The translations under genes and the position numbers were made by a program. Below, in pieces: positions 13,901 to 27,050 of a stretch of DNA of 64,000 nucleotides (the stretch's first letter is position 1; the number at the start of each line of letters is the position of its first letter). This DNA is from Hymenolepis diminuta (taxonomy: Eukaryota > Platyhelminthes > Cestoda > Cyclophyllidea > Hymenolepididae). Under the pieces are notes generated by a model, which worked only from the letters and a program-made list of their open reading frames with translations, was not told the origin of the DNA and searched no databases. The stretch is taken from NCBI GenBank assembly GCA_900708905.1, contig CAADRB010000006.1:1424765-1488764 (forward strand), given 5' to 3'.

Positions 13901-14921
13901 TGCCAAAACTCCCCAATAATTATAAACGGTTAAGACGTAGGAATTCAGTTTGCACCTGGCTGTAAAATTTCAAATTAATTCTGACAGTGGATATTGAAAA
14001 CAGTTTATAGCTAAAAAGAGGATGAATAAAGGGTGTTTAAGTGAAGTCGTGAATAAGAGTCCTAAGAATACTACAAATGGTATGATTTTCGTTTCGTTTA
14101 CAGTCACCTAAACATCAAAGCATAGAAACTGACCGTTAGCCCTCTCGACAAATTTTGCCCGAGCTGTTCAGGACTTATTAATCACTTTATCAAATTAACT
14201 TCTAATTACTAGGGTGCGCCTGGTTGGTATTTTGGAATGTAGTGAAATTTGTTCCTTATGATAACAGTATAGTTCACCTATAAAAATGGATTTTTTAATA
14301 TAATTCATGTTTGATATTATGCATGCGAAAATGGTGTAAGAGATGTAAATTTACTCATTTATACATCATTAAATTTTATCATCAAAACAACTAAAATTCA
14401 TGTTGATAAAGTTGTTTGAAGGGCATTTAAAATGCATTTTAATAAAATTGGGGCATTTTTTAATAAAAAATTTCTACATTCTGCTTATTTTAAGATTTAC
14501 TTATGGATTATTAAAAGAATTTTGCAAAAAATAACCCTTTATGGGAACTATAAGCGTGGAATTATCTTCATCTCTAAATCCACGTCTTTCTATTAACGGG
14601 AAATATCAATACTTACGTTTGAAAATATCTTTAGAAAATTGACGGACTTTTAATGAATCTGTAGCAATTTTACAAAAATGTTAACTGCAAATTAATTTCC
14701 AATTTTAAGTTAAATTCCGATTAATAGTGTGTTTTTTAAGTGAAACACTCAGAGTAAAATTCCTGTTCTCACCTCCAATTTCAGTAATTTTTAAATGCAA
14801 TTTTCTTACGTAATGCGCTAAAACTATATTCCAGTTGTCGAAGTTGAGAAAAACTTTATAGTTTAATTTAATATTTCATTTTGATACTAATATATAACTC
14901 CTTTACTGACTCACCTACCCA
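10961..14921. other. Very AT-rich sequence, nothing recognised
   Basis: No frame of note on either strand; probably intergenic or intronic. Confidence 0.65.
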
Positions 14922-15150
14922 GACCTCAAGAAGAAGAAAGAAGGCAGTTAGCTCACATGGCTTTTTTCGATTAAGGAAATGAATTTACTTATGAGTGGAG
15001 TGTGATAAATGATTGGTCGTCTGATTTGTCAGAAAATGAAGCAATGAATGTTTTATAGATCGTCTTAAATGTCTTAAATAGGAGTTAAGTCAAACAATTA
15101 ACAATCCCGTGCATGAGGGATGGAGCTAACGAGTTTTTCGACTGAACCAC
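14922..15150 (+). repeat. Interspersed repeat, copy C (diverged)
   Basis: This aligns by eye with copies A and B in the same order: a CAAGAAGAAG-like start, TTAGCTCACATGG matching TTACAGCTCGAAAGATGG, then GATAAATGATTGG, then GTGCATGAGGGA matching the GAGCATGGGAGA of copy B. It is far more diverged than A and B are from each other. Confidence 0.55.
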
Positions 15151-16999
15151 AACTACTCCATGAGATTTCTTAAAATTTTTAAATTAATATAGATTCGAGG
15201 ATCATAAGGAGCTACACTGCTCTAAATCTTCTGCATTTCTAATACGGTGAAAAATTTCATCTTTCTGTCATTGCTTTCTTCAATAAAATTTATTGCTATC
15301 TATCTATCGAAAATAAATATATTTGGATAATTTTCAAGTTTGTTGTAAAAGAGAAACATAAAATCGTTTTTTACAAAAACAATTTCACGAAAATAGGTTT
15401 CCCATGTTCCCTAACTATGCTAAAAGTCACGTGCATAATAATAATATAAAATTCTTATCTCTGATCAGAGGCATTTTGCTCATTACATCGGATTTCTTAA
15501 TTGACAATGACGTATATCAACTTGTACTACTCACATGCCAGATGTCGCGGGTTAAGTTTCCATCGACGCACACCCTTGAGCGCAGTGACTAATATAGAAG
15601 TTGGCAGCATTCCAATCCCTCACCAAGGAGACTCCATGATGCCACTCCCTACCCAATATGAGCGCATTTTTTATCCCCAACCACCATTTGCTGTATGAAG
15701 AAAAATTTTTTAATCAGAAGTCGAGTTATAATGAGTATTTATCTAATAAAAGGAAATTTTAATTTTAATTCAAAGGTCAAATCCCGACTCCATAGTTTAT
15801 TAGGAACGATCTTTTCCATTTACTTACAATGGCATAGATCATGTACTCAAACGTCCAAAAACGTAGATTTTTCAGTTTTACTATTTCGTTAATCTCTCTC
15901 CTCTTAGACTTTTATTTATATAATAGCTAACAAAAGTTTTCCACTTTCCCAAATATCAATTATATTTCAAAAATGGAAAAATAAATTAATTTGCCACTTT
16001 TTGGAAAAAAACCTCTTATTACAAGAATGTTTTATTTCATTACGAATGACTTAGTTTACCAAAAAGGGTTTCATTAAAAAGTTATTCGCACAATACTTCA
16101 TTTTGCTGAGATGAACTTAGAAATACCGTTATCGAATATTAAAAACCTAACGCTAAAACATTGGGATATGACACGATAAAGAGTAACTTAGAATTCACAA
16201 CCCGATATATCTCAAATTCAGTTAAATTGAGAATATGTTAATAGTCAGACCTTATTCTCCTCCTCCTCACTTTATATTGGACAGCAGTATTACAACATAT
16301 ACTTTTCCATGGTTGCATTAAATGAAAAACAGGCAAGGTTCAAATCCACCAAATGTACCTTGGTTTAAATTCCTATCACTAGCCCCTACACATTAACCCT
16401 ACACTAACGCTTTCTTTCAGCTCTTTCAGTTACGCCTTCCTTGTTCTTTTTTACTCCTTTAAGGCTATCTAAAATTCCCGTGGTCCTATTCAACTCGATT
16501 TTAATTTTTTATAGAGGCAGCTATTTCATTTTATTCAAAAATTCAAGACCATATTTTTAAACCTAATTTGGTTGTACAATAAAAAATTCCTTGTAATGGG
16601 ATATAGTATCACTAAGTTTACAAATGATTGCATTTGATTTATTATATGTAAGACAGTTAGTGGCTAAGGGCTGTATTGCTATTTGAGTTAATATTATATC
16701 GATTTTTAAATTCAAGGCAAAGTGTGAAAGAATGACCACAGCGCCTTACTTTACTTTTTTGTTGTAATTTAAAATCTTCAAACAATAATTGGAAAAGAGA
16801 ATAAAAAAGAGGGTTCCAAAATGAATTTAGAAAAATGTAGGCATTGATTTCCACTCAGCTAAAATAAGGTTAGTTCCTTAATCAAGTCTTTAGGAAAAAC
16901 ATCACTGAAGTGACATAAACAGCTTAATTAGTGGCATAATTAAACACTAAGAAATAGATGTGGTACATCAATTTTCCCAAAAGTTATTCAACGTGAGGT
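15151..16999. other. No gene seen; possible old SINE traces
   Basis: A lone B-box-like GGTTCAAATCC at 16,338-16,348 has no matching A box upstream. It may be a relic. Confidence 0.45.
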
Positions 17000-17240
17000 C
17001 GAAATTCTAGTGAAATAAGATTTTTCAAGGTCCTCTGAGGTGTGTTCACAGTACTTGAGATGGATAGCAGGGAGGTATTGTGGTGATCCTCTCAATTTCT
17101 GTTATCTCACATTTCGAGCACAATTAACTCGGGGTGGCTGGTAATTCATGTCACCCAATTTGCAACAACAGGCACTGACCTCGAGGTTTTTCAGTTGGCG
17201 GTAGGGCACGCTGACCGCTGCGCCACCGGCGCACTCAAAT
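17000..17240 (-). repeat. tRNA-derived SINE (minus strand)
   Basis: Reading the minus strand from about 17,235, an intact A box (TGGCGCAGCGG, 17,225-17,215) is followed at near-normal tRNA spacing by a weakened B box (GAGGTCAGTGCC, about 17,183-17,172). The patch is much more GC-rich than its surroundings. The body beyond the head probably runs to about 17,000, but that end is not defined by sequence evidence. There is no closed acceptor stem, so it is not a tRNA gene. Confidence 0.6.
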
Positions 17241-20200
17241 GAAGTAATAATTTATTTGAATTCTCACCTCCTTTTTGATTTCCTCCTAATTCCTCTTTAT
17301 GATCGATTTATTGTTTGCCAAGTAGAACATTAATTTGTCTATAACAAAACAAATCTGCAGTTATTTAAGTTCTGCTATGGTTTGAAAATTAATTTCAGAT
17401 TTAATCCTTCATTAAAGATAGGAATTTTTTATCATAAGGTAGTAAAGGTAGTAAAGGCCGAATAAAAAATAATTTTGTACTTATTTTTCTCTTTTTAATT
17501 GTAATAAATCGTGACACAACATTTGGTAAAGTAAATATTTTAATTCTATTAACAGTTTCGCCATGTATATTTTATGTTATGATATTTTATCACAGGCTTT
17601 AAAACATGCACTATGAAATATGAACTTGCAAACTGTTCTACATTTGCAAATCTATAGACAAAGACGAAAAGACTTTGAATTTTACTGCAACTTTTATAGC
17701 TTCACAGGACAGGTGAGCTAAAAAATTGCATTTCCTTTTTAAATTCTATTAAATATTATTAACTTCTAAATCGTTTTAATTTAATAACAAATTTAGATTA
17801 ATTGAAACAATTTTGATTGGTTTTGCAGTTTATACGCTAATTCTGAAGACCTATTAACACTGTAACTGACTTTTAAGAGACACGAGGACATCGCTCAACG
17901 TGGACTGAAAAATATTTTTGAAAGCCTTGAAAATCATTGATAAACCTACTGTCCAAAAAATATTTTTCTTCTTACTAAGTGAAAAAATTTTATCATATAA
18001 AAAACGTCAAAGCAGTTAACTTATTTTAAGGGAATCTTAAAAATAACACTTAGTCAAAGCACTTATTTTAAATGCATAAATTGAATGTTTAATTTCGGCT
18101 GTTATTCATGTTTAAAAGTTTATAAAATTAAAATATAGATTTTGCTGAAGTTTACAGACTAATCGTTGATGATTTTATACTACACTCCTGTTTGAACAAA
18201 AATCTCCTGTGCATGTCATTTTTAAATTCTAAAGTAATGAATAATTTTGATCACAAGTTTTCTCAAAGTTAAAATTGGTCTTATTTCCAGCTTTTAGTTA
18301 ATAAAAAATGCTTAACAAAATTTTAGATTAATATAAGTCTCATTTAAACTCCTCATCAGCCGTTGATTAATAAATTGTTGCAAAGAAATATAATTTGCAT
18401 ATAAATTATTTAGTTTGATCGAAATGGCAAGTAATACGACTACTCAGTCATTTTCATAAAATATATTGTTTTTAATTGTTTTCACTGCTTCAGAAATATG
18501 AGATTAGCCACTACAAATAAAATGGAGAATTATTTTAATTACATCCGTCTTGTTTGGTCAACAGCCTTAAAAATATGCTTCGAAAGCTAGGAAAATTCTC
18601 AGTCCGTGTAATTAGAGAATAAAAGTATTCACCTTTGAATTTTAAAGTAAAGTCCATGTGCTCCTTTTCTTTATCTGCTTCTGAAAATGCTATGTTAAAA
18701 ATCATAAATTTAACTGCTCATATTTTGGAACGATTATTAAGGAAAACTTTCCGTGTTGTCGAATGCTGTAAAATAGAGCTTAAAATTTGATCATTTTATC
18801 AACACTAACGGAAAATATTTTTAAATTAACTAATTACTGAAATATTCTAGCTTCTTAAAAGCGTATTTTTCTTAGTAAAGATTTGATAAACTTAGAACAC
18901 TTTTCCATTCTTGAGATTACTGCATATTTGAGTTATAACTTTATTCTCACTGCTACTGATTCAGAGCAAATTGAAAAATTGAAAATCGACTGTGCTCTCC
19001 CTTAGAATTATATGCTTGCCACACGAATGGTCCAACAGTGAATATCGTATTCGCCCTAGCGAAGACAACAAATCCTGAAAGTATACGCAGCTAAAAAGGC
19101 TTGTTGTACATTTTGACGCATGGTCTCTATTTTTGCAGCTTCTCACACGCAACTACGCAAAAGCAAATCCAACATATAAGTGTTGACAGAAATTAATATT
19201 TTAAAAATAGCTTATATTTATATTTTTAGTAAAAATAGCAAGTTAAAGCCGTTGATAGTAAACTTTATCCTGAACGACATAGCTGTTGCAGTGTTAGAGT
19301 TGCACGATAAAATGTACACATAACGTTTAATGATTTAGGGGATGGGATCGACAGTGTCTGGAATAAAGGGTTAATTTTAAGTCACAAGAACAAACGTGAG
19401 GAGACCGATTAAGAAAAAACGGATGTATGACATTTATGTGGGTATAAGGTAAAAAATATTAAGTTTCGAACAGATTGGATGGAAACAACGCAAAGAGAAA
19501 CTTAAATTATTTCCTATTTTTCCGATTCCTAGATCCGTCTCTTCTCTTTCATAAAATTCATCTAAAATTTTCCAAGCTATTACAATTAATGCTAGTTTCT
19601 ATTAAATTTACGAGGAGTCTAATAAGAGCGTATCATTTTAAAATAAGCTTTCACTTACCAAACGTTATTTATAAAATCACGGGTACTATAATAAAAAATA
19701 TTAGTGGGTCTTTCATTCTTCCAAATCAATTTGATAAATTAGCAAAAATTTGAAACTCTTGTTTTATTTTGCATCACTGCTCTTAGTTTTTGTTTTGATT
19801 ACTTGGGCAAAGGAAAGAATTAGAGATATTTAACACAATCCGTCTTTATCTTCGATTTCCCGCCCCATGGAAATGCACCCAGGCATGTATTTCCTCTGCG
19901 CAAATTTCCTTTACCTTCAGTTTAAGCAAAAGCGCGAGTTTTGACTTTAGGAAATAAATTAATAATGTTTTTTTTGGAAGGTAAGCACAAAGTATTCATG
20001 ATGTATTTGTTTGTGTTGAAATGGCAGTTTCTCCTTTACACTCATCTCGCGCCCGTTCTACTATTTTCAATTATAACGTGACGTCTCTCCGACTTTTAAC
20101 GAAATAGATCGAAAGCCACCAAACTGCTAATGCATCTTCCAACAAATGACTTCGGGAAGAGATATCACAATAAATTAATCTAGTTTCCTTCTTCTCACAA

Positions 20201-23200
20201 AAACTGGTCAAACCAACAACAGTGCCTGTAGCGGCCGATTAATAAATTGTTACATTTTATATATACAAATCGTATAGTTTCCACTCTATTCATTAGATAA
20301 GGATATTATAGAAATAACAATGGAATTTATGGATTTCGGAAAATTTTAATATTCTATTAATATTTATTATATACTAACCTTTAGATTATCAAGTTTTTAT
20401 GCTTCTTTCATAGTAAGTGAAAAATTTCTTCCCCCCTCCCCTAATTTGGCCAAACTTCTTTACATCGGCAGGTATATCTGTTGAAAACCTCCTACTTGAC
20501 AAAGTTTCAAACAAATTTTATATTTTATAGAATTTTAATGTCATTGACTAGATCAATTGATTCTGATAGCTTTTCAAAAACAATACTCTTGCATTAACAT
20601 CGAGAGCGGTCATTTTAAAAGTAAATATTTTTGGAAAAAGTTTATCTCCATTCATCTAGCCTTACGTACGCACATTTATGCATCTGTGAAATTTCACAGT
20701 GAGAGTGTCATTTAAACATGTGAATACAGGAATAAGGTGTTGATATTTTAGCGATATAAAAGATGTAGAGATTGATGCATTTTGAACTATATTCATAGTT
20801 AATTACTCTTTTTAAATGTTACAGAGTGAAAAGCACAAAAGGGGAAAATCATTAAGAAATCGATTATAATCGAAATCTTCCCTTGAAATAGTTTTCCAAA
20901 CTGACTGAACTCCTGTAAATTGCCTACAGTCATTTTTATGCACGAGGATACTTCAATTTTGATGCTTTATTAGCCCTACAATTCAATCATTTATAAATAG
21001 CGGGCAGGCGTGCCGAAGTTTACAGCTGGACGCATTTGGTGCACTTGCAGGTTACCAACATGCTGTTCAACACAAATTTGTTTGTTTTGCGGTAAGTCGT
21101 TTGAGAAAAGAGCAAATGTGGGAACAAACCAGTTGGTACAAGTAAGCGCTCTAGTTGGTACGATTTGGTGTCTCCAAAAATAGAACAATGTAATAGTTCT
21201 TTGATGATCTAATTTTAATTAGTAGATGAACTATTTACTCTTTGAGATATTACCGTTGTTTTTTTCTCTCTTATTTATTTGATTTTTGCACTAATATTTG
21301 ATAGTTTTTTATTAAATTCCCCATTTTTTAAGTTTCTTAAATCATAAATGTATTTATTAAATATTTATTTTCAAGGCATTTATTTATCGCATCAATACAA
21401 CAATTCAAAAAGTTGGTTTGAAGTAGAAATCTCTAGTATTTGCTCTTCAGGTCTTATTTAGACATTAACGCCTGATTTAATTATAAGTTACATTTGGGTA
21501 ATTCCGAAGAAAGCAAATGGTCTTGTTGTGGGACCTATGAAAAATAACAGATTATTATTTTTAAGTGATGAAAGTAGCAATTCTTCAATAACTTTACTTA
21601 TGTTACAATATTCTCCGGCTGTGGAAGAATTTTTCTCCAAAAAATTTTTAAACTTTCAAGTTTGCTTACATTTTCTGAACTATTGTAATATTGAAAGATA
21701 TAAGCTTTTGCTCATGTTTTTGTTCAACTTATTTAAGATGACAATTTGCATGAGAATATCTTTTAATTCTCAAAATTTAATATCTTATGGGTCAGCTAAT
21801 CCAGCCAAACCAAATGCCTCAGGACCTCAATAGATATACTAAAATTTAAACGCAAATCACAGTTTCATTGCTCTCCATTAGTCACAAATCTCCTAAAAGT
21901 CATTTAACCTAAACCCAAAAATACAATCTACGCTAATCCCGGAATGTTTCCTGATATAGTACCCAAGTCGGGGATTATTCCCTACCAGTTAATAGTGCAT
22001 TAAGCGTTTTAATTAATTTGAACACACAAATCTGAATTAAGTTGTACCTAATTAATTTGATCAAATCATACATTTGAATTGCTAAGATACTGTATCTCAT
22101 AATATGACTGTGTTTTAAAATAGTTCGAACCCGATATTTGTGGACATTTTTAGTGACATAAACTGAGCTTAGAAGAACCTTTGTATCGCAGAACTATACT
22201 GAATAAAAGGTAAAATTTGCTCGCTTTTTTGTATTTTATTAACTTTGCTCCAATTAAAGTATATTCATACATATGTATATACAAGTATTTTCTCAAAATT
22301 TCAAACAACTGCAAATAAACCAATGCATCCAGTTTTACTCCTATTCGAACACAAGATAATGCAAACGTTGTACAAAATTTTCTGACTTTATCTCTACCTA
22401 GTTTCTTTTAAACAAAATATTGGGGCACAATTCCTTAGTAAAATAAAGGAAATTTTTGCCTAAACCTTTCTATTAGTGCAAACTTCCGGATTTAATTATC
22501 AGTATGCCCTTGGGGGATTGTGAAAATGTGATATATTCTGATGAGTATCACCATCTTCTATTCCATTGTGAAACTAATATTAATATTTTAATAAATAAAA
22601 TTCCTCAAATCAATAAATTTTTACTAGATATCTCTTGGCCATAGGAAAACCGATCGATTTATTCGTTGGCATCAATATGCTAACCCAAAAATATATTACA
22701 GGATCCTCTTGAATTATTATCATTCTCAGAGCAATATAAAAATTCATTATTTTAATTGTTGAAAGCAATTAGCATCGAATAACGGCAAGCCAAACAGGGA
22801 CAGAAATGTTGAGATTTCCATTAAGCGGTTTTTTGATGATTGACAGTTGAATATTTTAGATTGTAAATTGCAGGAATGTGGATCCTGAGAAAGATCACAT
22901 ACACGATAGCTTGGTAAATTGAGAGATTTGTAACTTAATTTGGGCAAAATCGGTAGTTCATTCTTGCCAAAATAGCAGTGTCCATCGCAGTAAATTTTGT
23001 TGTTATATGTAATATAAACTAAAGTTAGAATATTAATTGGACCAAACATTGTGCGATAATGAGCTTCATGAATTTCATTTAGATATTTGTTTGATTTTTT
23101 AAAAATATATGGGTTATTTCCTTTGATGTAATATGTTTACAAATCATTTCGAAACATTTATGTGAAGTATCAAATGAAAATTAATTTTAATAAATTTCAG

Positions 23201-23691
23201 CTGGTTTATGATTCATTAATACAACATCAAGCGTAATTGGTATTAAAATTAGGAAAAATTCTACCAAATTTTGAGGAGGATTTTTACATCTGAGTTTTCT
23301 ATTTTCTGTCAATGTTGATGGCATTAATGCATCTCCTTCCTTGGGCCTGGTAAGTTTATTTATAAAAGTAGCAAAATATAATTTGATGTCGTATTTAGGA
23401 ATACCGCTTTGTTAAATTTAACATTTTGCATTTCAATTTGTGCGCAAAGCCTCTCTTTCTTAAGGCATTGCACAAAAATCCCGACCGATATCACAAATGC
23501 TAAACAAGTTTTGACATTAATTTTAGAAATTTTTGTTAGTTAAACTTAATAGTTCAAAAGACCAGCAAATGAACTCTTCATCCGATTTTTTCTTCACGAG
23601 GTGGGCAGAAATTGCACCTCTCCTAACTTTTACACTTGACTTTCCGCAAACTGGAATGGGGACGTCCTCTTTGAAGTAATTAGTAAATCCT
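17241..23691. other. AT-rich sequence with no supported gene
   Basis: The only patch that stands out is the less AT-rich stretch 20,998-21,185. It is open in several frames and contains a consensus donor GTAAGT at 21,091-21,096. It is treated as a weak candidate exon in the findings. Confidence 0.5.
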
Positions 23692-23995
23692 TTTTATAAC
23701 TTCTCAGTTGATCTTTATTAAAGCTGTAGGTACTCAGATTCAAGGAAGAAGGTAACAGAGGAAGATGGTTACCTATGAGCAAAGTCAATTTACACGTATA
23801 GGCCCGAATATAAGATAAATGATTGGCTGCCTGATTAGCCAATAATTGCAGCGATTGCTCATGCACAGGTGGTCTTACATGTCCACCAGGTGTGAGCGTA
23901 GGAATTCAATAATCGATAATTCAGAGCATGGGAGATAAAGGTTGCGAGTTTATCACTAGTTCAACGGGAATATTCGATTAGGCTTTCTGATAATT
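23692..23995 (+). repeat. Interspersed repeat, copy B
   Basis: Partner of copy A, same orientation. The first 230 or so bases are essentially identical to copy A apart from the 13-base absence near 23,764. After about 23,921 the similarity drops sharply but continues. Copy C retains something like the extra segment of copy A, so copy B probably carries a deletion. Confidence 0.8.
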
Positions 23996-26649
23996 CCGCC
24001 GGAAAAAATGAGCGGATTATAAGCTAAGGTTTCTCCCTATCTTAAACGTTTTTGGCATCGCAAAGTAGCGAAAGAGATAATAACACAGTAAGCTTCTGTT
24101 ATAACAGTCAGTCATGCTCTGACTTGCCGCTTGTTTCAAAAGGGCTGATTCTATATAGAGAAACCAAGCATTTGTCTCTAAAATCCTTTTCATTTTTCAA
24201 AACGACATTAGCAATTTTCTTATAAAGTTAGATTTTTATTACCTGCTTTGCCAAATTGCGCTCTCTCTGCCTAGTGATTTAGAGATAAATCTCTTTGAAA
24301 AAGCATTTAAAGTCATACCACGATTCAGGTGATTTTAAACTCCAAAAACATTTTCTTTATTTCAGAATTCTTTTTAAAACACTGAACTTATCACTAGACT
24401 CTGTTTTTACCGTTAAAATCTTATATATAAATAAAATTTTTTAATATTATTTAGTTGTGAACAAAGATAATAATAAAAAATGTAAACCATAAAAGTTCCT
24501 GAATTTTCTCACTATTTTCAATGACCAAATCTGGAATCTACTCCAAGTACTACAAAGCCAAAAAAAATTTGAGGCAACCTCCATTTATAGTAGGAATTCA
24601 AAATCTATATTTGAAATATTTACGGCAACCAAATGAAAAACCAATTAATTTATTTATTCACAGAAAACCAAAAAATGATTAAAATAACTTTTATTACTTT
24701 TATTCAATTTAAGAAATAAAAATTTAACTTTCGCAATCTCTGTTAAAATATCACCACAGATTCGAAGTCAAAGTCACTAATTTCATTTGGGAATTATAAA
24801 TAGTGTACAAAGCATCGTATCATCGGGATTTAAAAACATTAAATTGTATTTTCAATTAAACTGACAGGAGTAAATTTAAATTTGATTAGGTTTCGGTTTT
24901 TCCACCTTTAAAAATCTTTGCAAGTGATTGAATTTTTCATCATTTAATTTTCATTTCAAATAAATTTGAGTTTCGTTCACCGATGACTTCAAAATACGTA
25001 ATTCCCTTGGAACATTTTTTAGTCTTCTTTTAACAAAATAAATTAAATTACACGATTCTAAAATTAAATAATACAACCTCAATATTTGAAAAAATTTTTT
25101 AGATCTATCACTTCTGTTAACTAAAGATTTACCCTGTTCTAACCGAACTAATTAATCAAAATTTATTGGTTTGTTTTACCGGCAGTCAGCTCCATCCTAC
25201 GTCTACAACATGGCGTTTTGTTAATGTTTTTACTCTTGGTTTCTCAGGCATGCTACATTCGTCTGGACTCTTACCTCATTCTACCAGACATGGCTGACAG
25301 CTACTTTGTAATCGTCGTTTAGGCTTTTTCTACAACGTCTGACTTTCTCCCCGTTGAAGACTTCACAAGTCACTACTGTAAGAGCCCACCAGAATATAAA
25401 AATTTTATCACATTATTGGAATTCATCTTGAGAAAAATATTTTGGACAGATTATTCCGATTAAATGGCACGTAGTTCACCCAAATTATACAATATATCAA
25501 GGCAACCACCGCGAAAATTGAGATAAAATAAACGAAAATTACGAAAAGTAGGAAGACCTAACGGTATTCAATAACAAAGGCGAATTAATAAAGAAAACAA
25601 TTTCTTCGTGTGCTAGTGAGAACAAACACGTTGAAATTACTGAAAAGCGTATGTAAATTTAAAGTTTTAAATGAGTTAATATAAAAATTGATGCAAATGA
25701 AAATCATTTTTAAAACAATTTCTGCATATTCAATATTAAATTCAGTAAACACATTTCTGTTATTATCAGACATTTAGTATTTGGTTATTGGAAGACAAAA
25801 ATACACCCGAATGGCTGTATAGCCAGAAAACATGAATTTACTCAGGAAGAGAAGACAAACATTAAAATGTGTTTAATGAACCATTCCAACATTTAAATAT
25901 GAACTTTCTGTGAGAAATAAGTGACGTAATCTGAATCCAGATACGAAGTTTCTTATGACTCTATTAATGATCTAATTTCAAATTTTACTTTAACGTCACT
26001 TTTCACAATGCCAAAACCTTAAAAAGTGTAAACATCTCTTTGCCTTTCCTGCTGTGCCAATTTGACGTGTTATCTACAATAATACACAATAAAATCTACA
26101 ATTTTAAATTGTGGAAAGTAATTGACATAGAATAACAGTAAATAATTTGAAGAAATGATAAAGGGGAGTGGATCGAAAAGATACAAATAGCTATGTCAGG
26201 ATCTCAAATAGACCTGTATTTGATTTTGGAAATCGGTTAATATACTTATCAAATGAGCAGTTCATACTCCATAATTTAAATTTCATGCTTGTTTAAAATG
26301 TTTAAGTCCTATAGACCGGTATTATTTGATCAAGAAGGGTCGATATTGTCGCTCCAGTTTGTTTTTTCCAATACCTGAGAAGTCAAATAACTTGAATATT
26401 ATTTTGTAGCTTCCAGCTTTAGCACCACAGAGCCCCGTAAGCAGTGCTCATTCAAAGTGAACTCAAATTGGGAAAACAAGATATATTTTGAAAAAGTGAG
26501 ATAATAGAGCAAATTTTTTTAGAATTTCTAACGTTTAAATTTCAGTTCAATGAAGTTATATTATTTGAGTAAAAACCTTGCCATTTTCAACATATAATTA
26601 GAAGCATATAACCTGCCAGTGTTACCTATAAACTGATATATATTTATGG
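23996..26649. other. AT-rich sequence, nothing recognised
   Basis: A moderately GC-richer patch at about 25,180-25,390 holds no coherent frame. Confidence 0.55.
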
Positions 26650-26994
26650 AGTTCAGAACACTACCAAGGCTGATCAAGGGAATCTCACATGCGATGAACA
26701 TTCTGGGAAGTGCGGACATGTTACTGATTGCAACGCGTGCATTGGCCTTCTCAGCCAATCAGCGGTCAATATTTCCACAGCATGGCTTTGATCATATTTA
26801 ATGACTAAACGTGTTGATTGTTTAAGATAACCACAATAAATTTTTTCAGGCAACACCTTTTTCTCGCTACTTTAGACATAGCCTAGCCAATCTTGGGGGC
26901 AAAATCTATACTAGAGGGCTTTGCAAGGGGCAATTTGGACTTTTACGAGAATTACTAAAGTTTAGCAAAAAGGCTTATTGTGTAGCATCCACTG
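26650..26994 (+). repeat. 345-bp repeat, copy D
   Basis: This pairs with 60,996-61,340 in the same orientation and at equal length. Shared blocks in order: AGTTCA.AAC.CTA.CAAGG at the start, CTCAGCCAATCAGC in the middle (26,749-26,762), a TTGCTACTTTGG-like block, CTAGAGG, and TGTGTAGCATCCACTG at the end. Between blocks the copies are well diverged. No coding frame fits both. The family is unidentified. Confidence 0.65.
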
Positions 26995-27035
26995 TACACA
27001 CTATTCATAAATGTTTCACGAAGTCCACTTTTTCT

Positions 27036-27050
27036 ATTATTATTATTATT
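27036..27050. repeat. (ATT)5 microsatellite
   Basis: Five perfect ATT units just downstream of the 345-bp repeat copy D. Confidence 0.8.

Noticed and set aside
15530..15600. GC-richer patch with a tRNA T-arm look (GCGGGTTAAG)
   Set aside because: No A box upstream on either strand and no foldable cloverleaf seen.
16330..16350. B-box-like GGTTCAAATCC as evidence of a tRNA gene
   Set aside because: No A box or acceptor stem at suitable distance.
23630..23866. Minus-strand frame of 78 codons
   Set aside because: It lies mostly in repeat copy B, and copy A, almost identical, does not keep it open because of the 13-base difference.
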